The notes under the pieces were generated by a model that was not told the DNA's origin, ran no database searches, and worked only from the letters and a program-made list of their open reading frames with translations. Made by a program: the position numbers and the translations under genes. From the NCBI GenBank assembly GCA_964583605.1, contig CAZOWL010000123.1, forward strand, positions 1 through 10,286: DNA of 10,286 nt. Direction: 5' to 3'. Of this stretch, positions 1-6,259 are shown one piece after another. This DNA is from CAZOWL01 sp964583605. GTDB taxonomy: Bacteria; Pseudomonadota; Gammaproteobacteria; Chromatiales; Chromatiaceae. Position 1 is the first letter of the stretch. Each line of letters starts with the position of its first letter.

Positions 1-90
1 TTCCTGCTCGCGGAAATAGAACCCAGCAGCACGCGCCTGCGCGGGCAGCACGAGCAGAAAACACGGCAGGGCAATCACAAGGGCGCGCAT
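1..90 (-). CDS. N-terminus of an exported protein, possibly FadL/OmpP1-like outer membrane protein (partial)
   Basis: Only the first 30 codons are inside the window; the gene runs off the left edge. The ATG is at 90. The translation has a clear Sec signal peptide: a short basic start (MRA), a hydrophobic core (LVIALPCFLLVLP), and an AQA or ARA cleavage site around residues 17-21. The mature protein would begin near AGFYFREQE. A mature start of the type Gly-Phe-x-(Phe/Leu)-x-Glu-Gln is common in FadL/OmpP1-type outer-membrane transport proteins, which carry hydrophobic compounds across the outer membrane. With only nine mature residues, that family call is a guess; export is well supported. 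No strong Shine-Dalgarno sequence is visible upstream. Confidence 0.55.
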   Translation of the reverse strand, partial: MRALVIALPCFLLVLPAQARAAGFYFREQE

Positions 91-297
91 GTCGGCGATG
101 GTGCCATTGGGCCCAATCGCCCTGCCGCCGAGAAAGGTGCGTGCTAGGACTGTCCTTTGGGGATGCGGCTAGCCATCGTTCGGAGTTGCCCACTGCTGGC
201 CAGCCGTTGCCAAACAGAGGATGCGAGCATCCTGAGAATCGTGCTTCTCGAAACCGGATTGTCTGCGAGCCGAGTCCGTTTAGAGCGACCACCCGAG
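91..297. other. Gene-free spacer between the exported-protein gene and the iteron region
   Basis: Two overlapping plus-strand frames start near 141 and 157, but neither gives recognisable protein and both are rich in Arg, Ser and Pro. The spacer should hold the promoter of the leftward gene at 1-90, but I could not find a convincing -10/-35 pair. It leads into the first DnaA-box-like site at 298. Confidence 0.4.
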
Positions 298-306
298 TTT
301 TCCACA
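298..306 (+). promoter_or_regulatory. DnaA-box-like site 1
   Basis: TTTTCCACA matches the DnaA box TTATCCACA at 8 of 9 positions. Alone it would mean little, but it lies 67 bp before the iteron-like array and two more near-matches lie just after the array. Confidence 0.4.
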
Positions 307-372
307 GTTGGCGCTCCCCAGTTACAGGTGACAGTTATAGGATCTTTGTTACCGGAGAACCTATCGGTTTTA

Positions 373-466
373 GGGGGGCCGATCTAACGCGAAAAGGGGG
401 GCCGATGTAACGAGAAAATCGCCGCAAAGGGGGGCGATTTATCGAACCGGGGGGGCCGATTTATCG
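373..466 (+). repeat. Four G-rich direct repeats, probable plasmid iterons (oriV relic)
   Basis: The repeat unit is GGGGGGCCGATNTANCG. Copies are at 373-389, 396-412, 429-444 (one C missing) and 450-466 (preceded by one extra G). Start-to-start spacing is 23, 33 and 21 bp, close to two or three helical turns. The first two copies end TAACG and the last two TTATCG. An 8-bp perfect inverted repeat, AAATCGCC at 416-423 and GGCGATTT at 433-440, overlaps the third copy; iteron plasmids often have a part-inverted Rep site of this kind. The array is flanked by DnaA-box-like sites and lies 187 bp from a RepA_C-type replication-protein stump, so I read it as a plasmid origin. An alternative is the multiple terminal repeats of an IS21-type element, but no istA/istB genes are visible. 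Confidence 0.6.
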
Positions 467-473
467 TGGATAA
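465..473 (-). promoter_or_regulatory. DnaA-box-like site 2
   Basis: On the minus strand this reads TTATCCACG, 8 of 9 matches to TTATCCACA. It begins inside the last base pairs of the fourth iteron, as in many iteron origins where DnaA boxes adjoin the Rep-binding repeats. Confidence 0.5.
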
Positions 474-491
474 CTTCGCGTCCCCACAGGG

Positions 492-500
492 TCATCCACA
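492..500 (+). promoter_or_regulatory. DnaA-box-like site 3
   Basis: TCATCCACA, 8 of 9 matches to the DnaA consensus. It lies 18 bp after site 2 and in the opposite orientation, on the side of the array that faces the rep gene stump. Confidence 0.5.
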
Positions 501-552
501 TTTGCCCAGGGTTAGATGCCGGATGACCGTGCCGACGGGCGACAACGAATGG

Positions 553-571
553 TGTCCAGCGTAACTGGACA
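553..571. repeat. Perfect 7-bp inverted repeat (hairpin) 3' of the rep relic
   Basis: TGTCCAG, a 5-nt loop, then CTGGACA. It lies about 80 bp beyond the stop codon of the leftward rep stump and before the DnaA boxes. It has no T tract on either strand, so a plain rho-independent terminator is unlikely. It may be a leftover operator or a remnant of an element end. Confidence 0.3.
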
Positions 572-652
572 GATGGAAAGATGAGCCAAGCAACCAGTGT
601 GCCGAAGGATGAAGATCCGGCGACACGACGCGTCGCGGGGAGTGCGAAAGGA

Positions 653-934
653 TCAGGCCGGGTAGGAGACCGGAGGCGGTGAGCCGAGCAGCAGCAGACC
701 GCCGGTCACCTGCTTGACGTTCGCCTTCGGATAGACGGCCAGCATTTTGCGCAGCGCCGGCAAGAATTTCTTCTTGAAATCCTTATCGGCATCCCGGCCG
801 GAATACTCCTGGGCAAATTGTTCCCGGAGCGCCTTCCAACGCAACGTGACGCCCTTGGCCTCGATACGGTGCAGGCGATGGGCAGTCGGAAAGCGCAGCT
901 GTCTCCAAAAGACGCTTCCTGCTAAGCCCGACAC
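653..934 (-). pseudogene. C-terminal remnant of a RepA_C-type plasmid replication initiator
   Basis: The translation keeps the C-terminal part of a plasmid replication initiator of the RepA_C (plasmid-encoded RepA) type. Recognisable pieces are AHRLHRI, VTLRWKALREQFAQEYSG, FKKKFLPALRKMLAVYP and the closing GGLLLLGSPPPVSYP. This is the winged-helix end of the protein, which would bind iterons. Only about 85 residues resemble the family; full-length relatives are normally around 300. The frame closes upstream at a TAG (950-952), and no normal start or Shine-Dalgarno precedes it; a GTG at 934 is the first possible start. The N-terminal half is absent, so I call it a truncated relic. It points towards the iterons, with its 3' end 187 bp from the array, so the two were probably one replicon. 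Confidence 0.65.
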
Positions 935-1036
935 GAGATCGCGCAGCGACTAACGAGAGATCCCGTCAGTGAGATAGCTTTGGCGCTCGTTGGTGCCGAC
1001 AGTCTCCCCGGGGTTCTTTCCGCCATCTTCGTCCAC

Positions 1037-1072
1037 CATGCGTTTCTGTCCTGTCCGCGACCGAAACGCATG
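1037..1072. repeat. Perfect 10-bp inverted repeat with 16-nt loop
   Basis: CATGCGTTTC at 1037-1046 pairs exactly with GAAACGCATG at 1063-1072. The loop and right arm could instead pair with a second block downstream (GTCCGCGACCG with CGGTTCGCCGGAC, with bulges), so two alternative folds compete. Function is unknown; a protein-binding site or single-strand fold of the mobile element is possible. Confidence 0.4.
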
Positions 1073-1224
1073 CGGTTCGCCGGACGCGGTGCAGGAATCG
1101 CGAGGACGCGAATGGGGAACACGCAGACGCTTGGTTCGGGCAGCCGCCGTACGAGACAAATCCAATCGAACGCCGTTCTCGTGGCGTCAGAGCAAGCTCC
1201 GAACCATACCGAGGCGTGACCATA

Positions 1225-1246
1225 TCGTGACGCGCTGGCGTCACGA
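1225..1246. repeat. Perfect 9-bp inverted repeat with 4-nt loop, in a cluster of GTGAC/GTCAC motifs
   Basis: TCGTGACGC, loop GCTG, then GCGTCACGA. More half-sites lie beside it: GCGTGAC at 1214-1220 and GTCACG at 1250-1255. There are four GTGAC-type motifs in about 40 bp, 90 bp before the tRNA-Leu fragment. This resembles a binding cluster for a dimeric regulator or a recombination accessory protein better than a terminator, because no T tract follows. Confidence 0.4.
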
Positions 1247-1334
1247 TGAGTCACGAACTGGCAGCTGGTGTCAAGAAAGCGCGGGGCAGTATGCGCTAAC
1301 TTTTTGATCTAAATAGAGCAACTGGATGGTGAGA

Positions 1335-1390
1335 GGTTTTAGGTTCCAGTGTCGAAAGACGTGGGGGTTCGAGTCCCCCCCTGCGCACCA
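1335..1390 (+). other. 3' part of tRNA-Leu(UAG): probable att site of an integrated element
   Basis: The stretch reads as the 3' part of a class II tRNA-Leu: anticodon loop TTTAGGT (1338-1344, anticodon TAG), 3' anticodon strand TCCAG, a variable arm TGTCGAAAGACG, a perfect T arm of GGGGG-TTCGAGT-CCCCC, the 3' acceptor strand CCTGCGC, discriminator A, and encoded CCA ending at 1390. The 5' part is missing: the bases before the loop (GAGGT) do not pair with TCCAG, and no GCGCAGG acceptor strand occurs about 87 bp upstream. Duplicated tRNA 3' ends that begin at the anticodon loop are the classic footprint of tyrosine-recombinase integration. With this orientation the element should lie to the left and the host chromosome to the right; the intact tRNA should be at the far left end of the element. 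Confidence 0.75.
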
Positions 1391-1642
1391 TTTCCAATCA
1401 GGAGCTTATGTCCGCAGTGCAGGCTCGGGCTCGCTAGCCATGCTCCGCCGGGGGTGATCAAGTCTTGACGCGCCTCGCGTCGCGGAACCGATTTGGTCCT
1501 GGCCGGGCGCTCGACACGCCCGCTCGCCTAGCGCGATCCACGGCTAGGTACAAACACTCAGTCGTGACTGAGCGCACAAGGTCGGCAATTAGCGCGGTAT
1601 GGTCCCGACCAGCAGCGGCCGGCAGACCGGCATCGAGCCGGA
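1391..1642. other. Gene-free stretch 3' of the phosphoesterase gene
   Basis: No credible gene. The long minus frame over 1458-2555 is a shadow of the phosphoesterase gene in its right part, and its tail here resembles nothing. A compact hairpin at 1557-1572 may end the minus-strand transcript and is listed separately. Confidence 0.45.
1557..1572 (-). terminator. Possible transcription terminator of the ATPase/phosphoesterase unit
   Basis: On the minus strand CTCAGT-CACG-ACTGAG forms a perfect 6-bp stem (7 bp if the loop is only 2 nt), followed by TGTTTGTA. It lies about 70 bp after the phosphoesterase stop. The T run is interrupted and the stem is not GC-rich, so it is a weak candidate. Confidence 0.3.
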
Positions 1643-2476
1643 TCAGATCGACGATCGCGCCGGTTCCGGCTCCCAGCCCGCTGCGGCGCGACGGTAGCCC
1701 AGATGCGCGCAGTCTCGGAAGCCGCCGCCCTCCGACCAGCAGCGGATGCGGATTCGGATGCGGTCCCGGTCGATCTCGATGGCGTTGAAGCTGTTGGCAT
1801 AGCCCGCCACCAAGCGGTCCGACAAGGTCGTGCCCGCCTGGGCCGCCACCAGGGTGCGCCCGCCTGCCTGGGCGGCCATGGTCTCGCTGTGGTGAATATG
1901 CAGGTGTCCGGACAGCATCAGATCGACCTGGCTCTGCCCGAAGCAGCGCAGTGCCATCTCCTTGCGCCCGATCACCCCCCGCCCGATCACCAATTCGTGG
2001 ACGATAAATGGATGGTGGACCACCACCACCCGCGCCGCGCTCGGCTCGGCGCCGGCGAAGAAGCGCTCGACCTCCTGCATCTGGTGCGCCGAGAGCCGGC
2101 CCCGGGACCAGTCGGCGTGGGGGGACCAGCGCCGGGCCGAGTTGAGGCCCAGCACCGCCAGGGTCGGGCTCGAGTAGCTCGGATATAGGTCTTCGGTGAT
2201 ATAGCGCCCGTAGCGCCGCCACGGACGCAGAAGCCGCCGAATCAGGTCCAGATCGGGGACATCGTGGTTGCCCGGGACCACCAGCACCGGCGGCGCCAGC
2301 TGCGCGAGGAAGTCCCGCGTGGCGGCAAACTCGCGCCGCCGTGCCGACTGGGTCAGGTCGCCACTGACCGCCACGAGCTCTGGGGCGTGGGCGTTGATCT
2401 CCGCAATCAGCGACTGGACCAGCGGTGGGCGCTCTCGCCCGAAGTGTAGGTCGGAGATGTGGTAGATAGTCGTCAT
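1643..2476 (-). CDS. Calcineurin-like metallophosphoesterase (cyclic-nucleotide phosphodiesterase-like)
   Basis: This 277-residue cytosolic protein has every metal-site block of the calcineurin-like family in order: SDLHFG (residues 8-13), SGDLT, PGNHD, VVHHPF and SGHLHIHH. These bind two divalent metals that hydrolyse phosphomono- or diesters. The order and length fit the CpdA/class III cyclic-nucleotide phosphodiesterase group; the true substrate cannot be read from sequence. I chose the ATG at 2476, which puts the first metal motif at the usual distance from the N-terminus. In-frame starts further upstream (2494, 2614) add Arg/Gly-rich residues unlike the family, and the one at 2614 would overlap the ATPase gene. 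The Shine-Dalgarno is weak (GGA about 8 nt upstream). It lies 79 bp after the ATPase gene on the same strand, so translation from a shared mRNA is likely. It has no signal peptide or membrane segment. Confidence 0.88.
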   Translation of the reverse strand: MTTIYHISDLHFGRERPPLVQSLIAEINAHAPELVAVSGDLTQSARRREFAATRDFLAQLAPPVLVVPGNHDVPDLDLIRRLLRPWRRYGRYITEDLYPSYSSPTLAVLGLNSARRWSPHADWSRGRLSAHQMQEVERFFAGAEPSAARVVVVHHPFIVHELVIGRGVIGRKEMALRCFGQSQVDLMLSGHLHIHHSETMAAQAGGRTLVAAQAGTTLSDRLVAGYANSFNAIEIDRDRIRIRIRCWSEGGGFRDCAHLGYRRAAAGWEPEPARSSI

Positions 2477-2555
2477 GTCTTGTCCAGCACGCATCGCGCA
2501 GCGGCGTCCCCAGCCAACAGACGAGCCGCCCATTCGCCGCCGCCCGGCCCAACAT

Positions 2556-5270
2556 TCACCGGTCGCTCCCGTGAACCTGCGACCGCCGGTGGAGCCACTT
2601 CGCCATCTCGTCAAACAACAGTAGCGAGAGCGGCAGCGGCAGCAGCGCGAGCCAGATGGCCGGTGTGACCGGTGAGATCTCCAGGACCTGGCTCAGGCCC
2701 GGGGTGAACATCGCCGAGATATGGACGCCGTGGGCGCCGATCACCGCGAGGACGATCCAGGGGTTGGCGCGCAATGGCACCCGCATCAGCGAGCGGGTCT
2801 CGGAGCGGCAGCTGAAGACGTGCGCGTTCTCGAACTGCACCATGAGGAGCAGCAGGACGTTGCGCGCATCTTGCTCGCCCATGCCGAGCGGGCCGAGCAG
2901 GAGCCAGTACACGGCGAAGGCGGCCGTCCCAATATAGGCGCCGGAGAGTAGGACTTGGCGGATCATCTGCCGATCGAAGACCGGCTGCTGCGGCGGGCGT
3001 GGCGGGCGCCGGAGCACCCCCGGCTCGACCTTTTCGAAGGCGAGCGCCACATCCTGGATACCATTGGTGACCAGGTTCAGCCACAGGAGCTGGACAGCAC
3101 TGAGCGGCAGGGGCAGCCCGGTCAGGATAGCCAGGACGAACAGCAGCACCTCGGCAGCGCCGGTCGCCAGGAGCAGCCAAGTCACCTTGCGCACATTGTC
3201 ATAGGCGCCGCGACCCTCTTCGATGCCGGCGACAATCGACGCGAAGTTGTCGTCGGTCAGGATCAGCGCCGCTGCGTCTCGCGCGACGTCGGTCCCGCCG
3301 GCACCCATCGCCACGCCGATGTGGGCCGCCTTGAGCGCAGGGGCATCGTTCACCCCGTCGCCGGTGACCGCCACGAAGTGACCACCGGCTTGGAGGTGCT
3401 TGACGACTTCGGTCTTCTGCGTGGGCTCGATGCGGGCGAAGACGCGCGCCTCGGCGATGCGCTGCGCCAACGCCGGCGCATCTTCCTCGAGGTCGCGCAG
3501 ATCATTCCCGGTGACGACCTGGCCCTCCGCGTCGGCGATCCCCAGCTCGCGGGCGATCGCCAGTCCGGTCTGCGGATGGTCGCCGGTGATCATCCGCACC
3601 TCGACGCCGGCCTTGTGGCAGCGCTGGATCGCGTCGGGCACCTCGGGGCGCACCGGATCGATCAATGCCGCCAACCCCAGAAGCTCGAGGCCCTCGAGGT
3701 CCTCGGCGCGGTAATCGCCGTCCTGGCGCTGCGCGACCTCGCCGCGGGCGAGCGCGAGGACACGATAGCCGCGGCCCGCCAGCGTCTCCTCGGCCGCCGC
3801 GATCGCCTGCCCGTCCGCTTCGTGGCACATGGAGGTCACCGTCTGGGCCGCGCCCTTCACATGCGCCTCCACCCGCCCGTCGACCTTGTTGAACGAGGCC
3901 GCGAAACGGCGCTCCGACTCGAATGGAATCTGGCCGAGCTCCGGATGGTCGTCGAGCAGGCGGTCGCGGGTCAGCCCAAGCTTCGCCGCAAGAACCAGAA
4001 ACGCAACGTCGACGCTGTCGCCGGTGCGCTCGATTGCGTCGCCGTCGACGCGCAGCTCCCCGGCGTTACATAGGGCGCCAGTCCGAGCCAGCGCCCAGAT
4101 TCGCTCCTCGGCGTCCGGCGCCGGGGGATCGCCATCTTCCCGAACGATATCCCCACGCGGCTCGTCACCTTCCCCGCCCACCTCGAACGCGCCCGCACCG
4201 GGCAAATGGAGCCGCTTGACCGTGAGGGCATTGGCCGTCAGCGTACCTGTCTTGTCGCTCGCCACCAGCGTGCACGAGCCCAGCCCCTCGACGGCCGGCA
4301 GCTGGCGGACGATGACATGGCGCAGCGCCAGGCGGTGCGTGGCGATCGACATGGCGACCGTGATCGCGACCGGTAGTCCCGCCGGGATTGCTGAGACCGC
4401 GAGGGCGACGCCGACGAAGAAGATCTGGAGCGGGTCCGCGCCCTGCCAGAGCTGCACCGCCGACAACAGTGCGATGGCCGCTAAGACGACCACGGCGATT
4501 CGGCGCGTGAAGCGCTGGAGCTTGATGACGAGCGGTGGCGCCTCGCCGCGGTCGCGCGCGAGCGACTCGGCGATGCGGCCGATCTCGGTAGCCGCACCGG
4601 TGCGGCAGACGAGGCCGCGCCCGCTCCCGTTCAGAACCGCGCTGCCCGCATGCAAAAGGGTGCTCCGCTCGGCGAGCGGCGTCTGCGCCCCCAGCTCGGC
4701 CTCGGCCTCTTTGGCAACCGGCAGCGACTCACCGGTCAGCATCGACTCATCCGTCTGGAGTCGGCGGGCCTCTATCAGACGGATGTCGGCCGGCACCGCC
4801 GCGCCGGCCTCGACCAGAACGAGATCGCCGGGCACCAGCTCCTGGCTGTCCACCTCGAGTCGACGACCGCCGCGGAGGACCTGGGTACGAAGGCGCATCA
4901 CATCCTGCAGGGCCTCAGCGCTGCCCTCGGCGCGCCACTCCTGAAAGGCGCCGATGGCTGAGTTCACCAGCAGCACGGCGCCAATGAAGCCGGCACTCGC
5001 CACATTGCTGATAGCAAGCGAAACCAGGGCGGCAATCGCCAAGATGTAGATCAGCGGGTCCTGGAACTGGCGCGCGATGATGACCGCCAGACCGGGGCGC
5101 TTAGGCTGTGGCAGCCGGTTCGGGCCGTAGCGCTGGCGACGCGCCTCGATTTCCTGCTCACCCAAGCCCTCGTCAGCACCGCCCAGCCGCTCGCGGACCT
5201 CGTCGATGTGCAGCGCGTGCCAGGCCTGCTCCGGGGGCTCGTCGCGGCTCGAGCTGGATGCTCTGGTCAT
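2556..5270 (-). CDS. P2-type cation-transporting ATPase with atypical ion-site residues
   Basis: A 904-residue inner-membrane pump with the full P-type layout. It has a cation-ATPase N-terminal domain (about 15-65), actuator motif TGES (179-182), DKTGTLT with phosphorylated Asp339, a KGA nucleotide-binding motif (472-474), the hinge TGDGVNDAP (636-644) and about ten membrane segments. ATP hydrolysis drives ion export. The helix-4 motif is PAGLP (296-300), where Ca2+ pumps have PEGLP. Helix 6 reads NLVTNGIQD (from 732), where Ca2+ pumps have NLVTDG. The helix-5 Glu is kept (Glu707), but the helix-5 Asn four-residue partner appears as Gly704. A Ca2+ assignment is therefore unsafe; Na+, H+, K+ or another ion is possible. 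The ATG at 5270 is preceded by a strong AAAGGGGG ribosome site at good spacing; a TTG start at 5330 is not needed. It is probably co-transcribed with the phosphoesterase downstream. Confidence 0.93.
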   Translation of the reverse strand: MTRASSSSRDEPPEQAWHALHIDEVRERLGGADEGLGEQEIEARRQRYGPNRLPQPKRPGLAVIIARQFQDPLIYILAIAALVSLAISNVASAGFIGAVLLVNSAIGAFQEWRAEGSAEALQDVMRLRTQVLRGGRRLEVDSQELVPGDLVLVEAGAAVPADIRLIEARRLQTDESMLTGESLPVAKEAEAELGAQTPLAERSTLLHAGSAVLNGSGRGLVCRTGAATEIGRIAESLARDRGEAPPLVIKLQRFTRRIAVVVLAAIALLSAVQLWQGADPLQIFFVGVALAVSAIPAGLPVAITVAMSIATHRLALRHVIVRQLPAVEGLGSCTLVASDKTGTLTANALTVKRLHLPGAGAFEVGGEGDEPRGDIVREDGDPPAPDAEERIWALARTGALCNAGELRVDGDAIERTGDSVDVAFLVLAAKLGLTRDRLLDDHPELGQIPFESERRFAASFNKVDGRVEAHVKGAAQTVTSMCHEADGQAIAAAEETLAGRGYRVLALARGEVAQRQDGDYRAEDLEGLELLGLAALIDPVRPEVPDAIQRCHKAGVEVRMITGDHPQTGLAIARELGIADAEGQVVTGNDLRDLEEDAPALAQRIAEARVFARIEPTQKTEVVKHLQAGGHFVAVTGDGVNDAPALKAAHIGVAMGAGGTDVARDAAALILTDDNFASIVAGIEEGRGAYDNVRKVTWLLLATGAAEVLLFVLAILTGLPLPLSAVQLLWLNLVTNGIQDVALAFEKVEPGVLRRPPRPPQQPVFDRQMIRQVLLSGAYIGTAAFAVYWLLLGPLGMGEQDARNVLLLLMVQFENAHVFSCRSETRSLMRVPLRANPWIVLAVIGAHGVHISAMFTPGLSQVLEISPVTPAIWLALLPLPLSLLLFDEMAKWLHRRSQVHGSDR

Positions 5271-6012
5271 CAGGCGCCCCCTTTCAATGTCCACCCGGCA
5301 GGCAGGCGCGGCGAAAACCGGGGGTTCCAATCGGGCTCATATGCGAATCTCGCTTCTCCGTGCAGCGGCTCGAGCACAGATCGACATACAGACCTCGACG
5401 TCCTGACAGGGCCCAGCCCACGGCCGGGTCAAGGTCTTCGGCTGTGCTGCACCAAGCAAGCGACCTGCCACGATCACAGATCGAGGCGGTCGATTGAGCC
5501 GCTCTCGCCGCTGAAAAGGCTCCGGCGCGGGGGTCGTGGCGCTCAGCCACGGCATCCCCTGTGCGAGCTGTGCAGCACGAGCGTTCATCGTTCGGGACGA
5601 CCGGCCTGAGAGGTACCTTCCTATGAAATCTCGCCTCGCCCCTGATCGTTGGCGCCAAAGTCAAGACCGCCAAGCATCTGAATCGGACCTCGGGCGACAC
5701 CGGCCCTGCCTTCCGGCTATCCGTCAGCCGGGGGCTTTGGCACGATGGGTAGGGCAAAACCACCATGTCGGCCCTGTCGATTTATTACGCTTTTATTAAC
5801 CGCAACTTAAGATCCGGCCTCGCGGTGCCGAGCGGCGTCGGTGCCTGCCAGTTGCTCAACGGGTCACGCCTGCGAAGCCGCGGTCGGTGGCCGGGCCGCG
5901 GGGACCTCGGACGCCGCCGCCGCCGCGCGGCAGGTCCTGTTGTCGGCTCGAGCACCGTCTAGCCCTTCTCCAGCTAGGTCGCCGAGCAGTTCGGCCAGAC
6001 CGCTCGCTTCCA
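5271..6012. other. Gene-free stretch upstream of the ATPase
   Basis: About 740 bp without an intact gene. Open frames on both strands (minus 5284-5766; plus 5208-5609 and 5536-5799) are Cys/Arg/Ser-rich and match nothing I know. The stretch must contain the ATPase promoter, but no clear -35/-10 pair stands out. An AT-rich island at 5777-5814 contrasts with its GC-rich surroundings. A 29-bp piece of the dispersed 127-bp repeat lies at 5622-5650. The right end merges into decayed transposase sequence. Confidence 0.45.
5622..5650 (+). repeat. Partial copy of the 127-bp dispersed repeat
   Basis: It holds the right arm of the element's main palindrome, TCGCCTCGCCCCTGATCGTT at 5631-5650, identical over these 20 bp to the three full copies. 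It is preceded by ATGAAATC, resembling the ATGAAAGA of the copy at 9862. The sequence diverges right after 5650, and the left arm is absent. Confidence 0.65.
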
Positions 6013-6250
6013 GACGCGGTGGTTGAGGATGAAGCCGAATTGGTCCTCGCTGATCGCCACGCGCAGGCCGTGCTCGACGGAGATGCCGGCCTTGCCGCAA
6101 GCTGGTCCACTCGGTATGCGGCTCGAAGATCGAGAAGACCTTCTCGTGATGGGGGATGGTCTCGCCGTGGAGCACCCGGCGGCACACCCGATCGATCTGC
6201 CGCTCGGCATGCGCCAAATAGTCATCGAGCGCGGCGAACATCACGCTGGG
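6013..6250 (-). pseudogene. Fragment of an ISNCY-type transposase with a frameshift
   Basis: The minus strand encodes a transposase core in two frames. The first frame carries HAERQIDRVCRRVLHGETIP followed by HHEKVFSIFEPHTEW. The match then moves by one base near 6097-6101 to a second frame with GKAGISVEHGLRVAISEDQ and FGFILNHRV. The blocks HAERQID, EKVFSIFEPHTEW and KGKAG together are typical of ISNCY-family DDE transposases. Similarity stops after NHRV (about 6013), and no homologous start region lies beyond 6250, so only about 80 residues of a protein several times longer remain. Frameshift and double truncation mean it is dead. Confidence 0.7.
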
Positions 6251-6259
6251 CAGTTTGCA

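Larger units (their letters stand above)
950..1334. other. Gene-free stretch between the rep relic and the tRNA-Leu fragment
   Basis: Several overlapping frames exist on both strands (for example minus 922-1254 and plus 990-1307). All are rich in Arg, Ser, Cys and Pro and resemble no protein I know, so I reject them. The stretch holds two clear inverted repeats, listed separately, and a locally AT-rich run at 1299-1318 just before the tRNA fragment. No integrase or excisionase gene is visible. Confidence 0.5.

Noticed and set aside
553..571. TGTCCAG/CTGGACA as the end of an IS3-type element
   Set aside because: No transposase coding sequence follows on either side and no second matching end was seen in the window.
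581..682. Small plus-strand frame MSQATSVPKDEDP, 33 codons
   Set aside because: GGAAAG directly touches the ATG without normal spacing, the end overlaps the rep relic on the other strand, and I recognise no homologue. A tiny real peptide cannot be fully excluded.
922..1254. Minus-strand 110-residue frame and its overlapping neighbours
   Set aside because: Several frames on both strands are open at once because of GC-rich DNA; they are Arg/Ser/Cys-rich with no recognisable motif or ribosome site.
1304..1390. A complete tRNA-Leu gene
   Set aside because: Bases upstream of the anticodon loop do not form the D arm, the 5' anticodon strand or the GCGCAGG acceptor strand, so only the 3' part exists.
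1458..2555. A 365-residue minus-strand frame
   Set aside because: It is a shifted shadow of the phosphoesterase gene, which carries all metal motifs in the other frame; its tail at 1458-1642 is not recognisable.
2955..4944. Two long plus-strand frames (2955-4073 and 3829-4944, about 370 residues each)
   Set aside because: They are antisense to the P-type ATPase, whose motifs are intact throughout; the translations are low-complexity and match no family.
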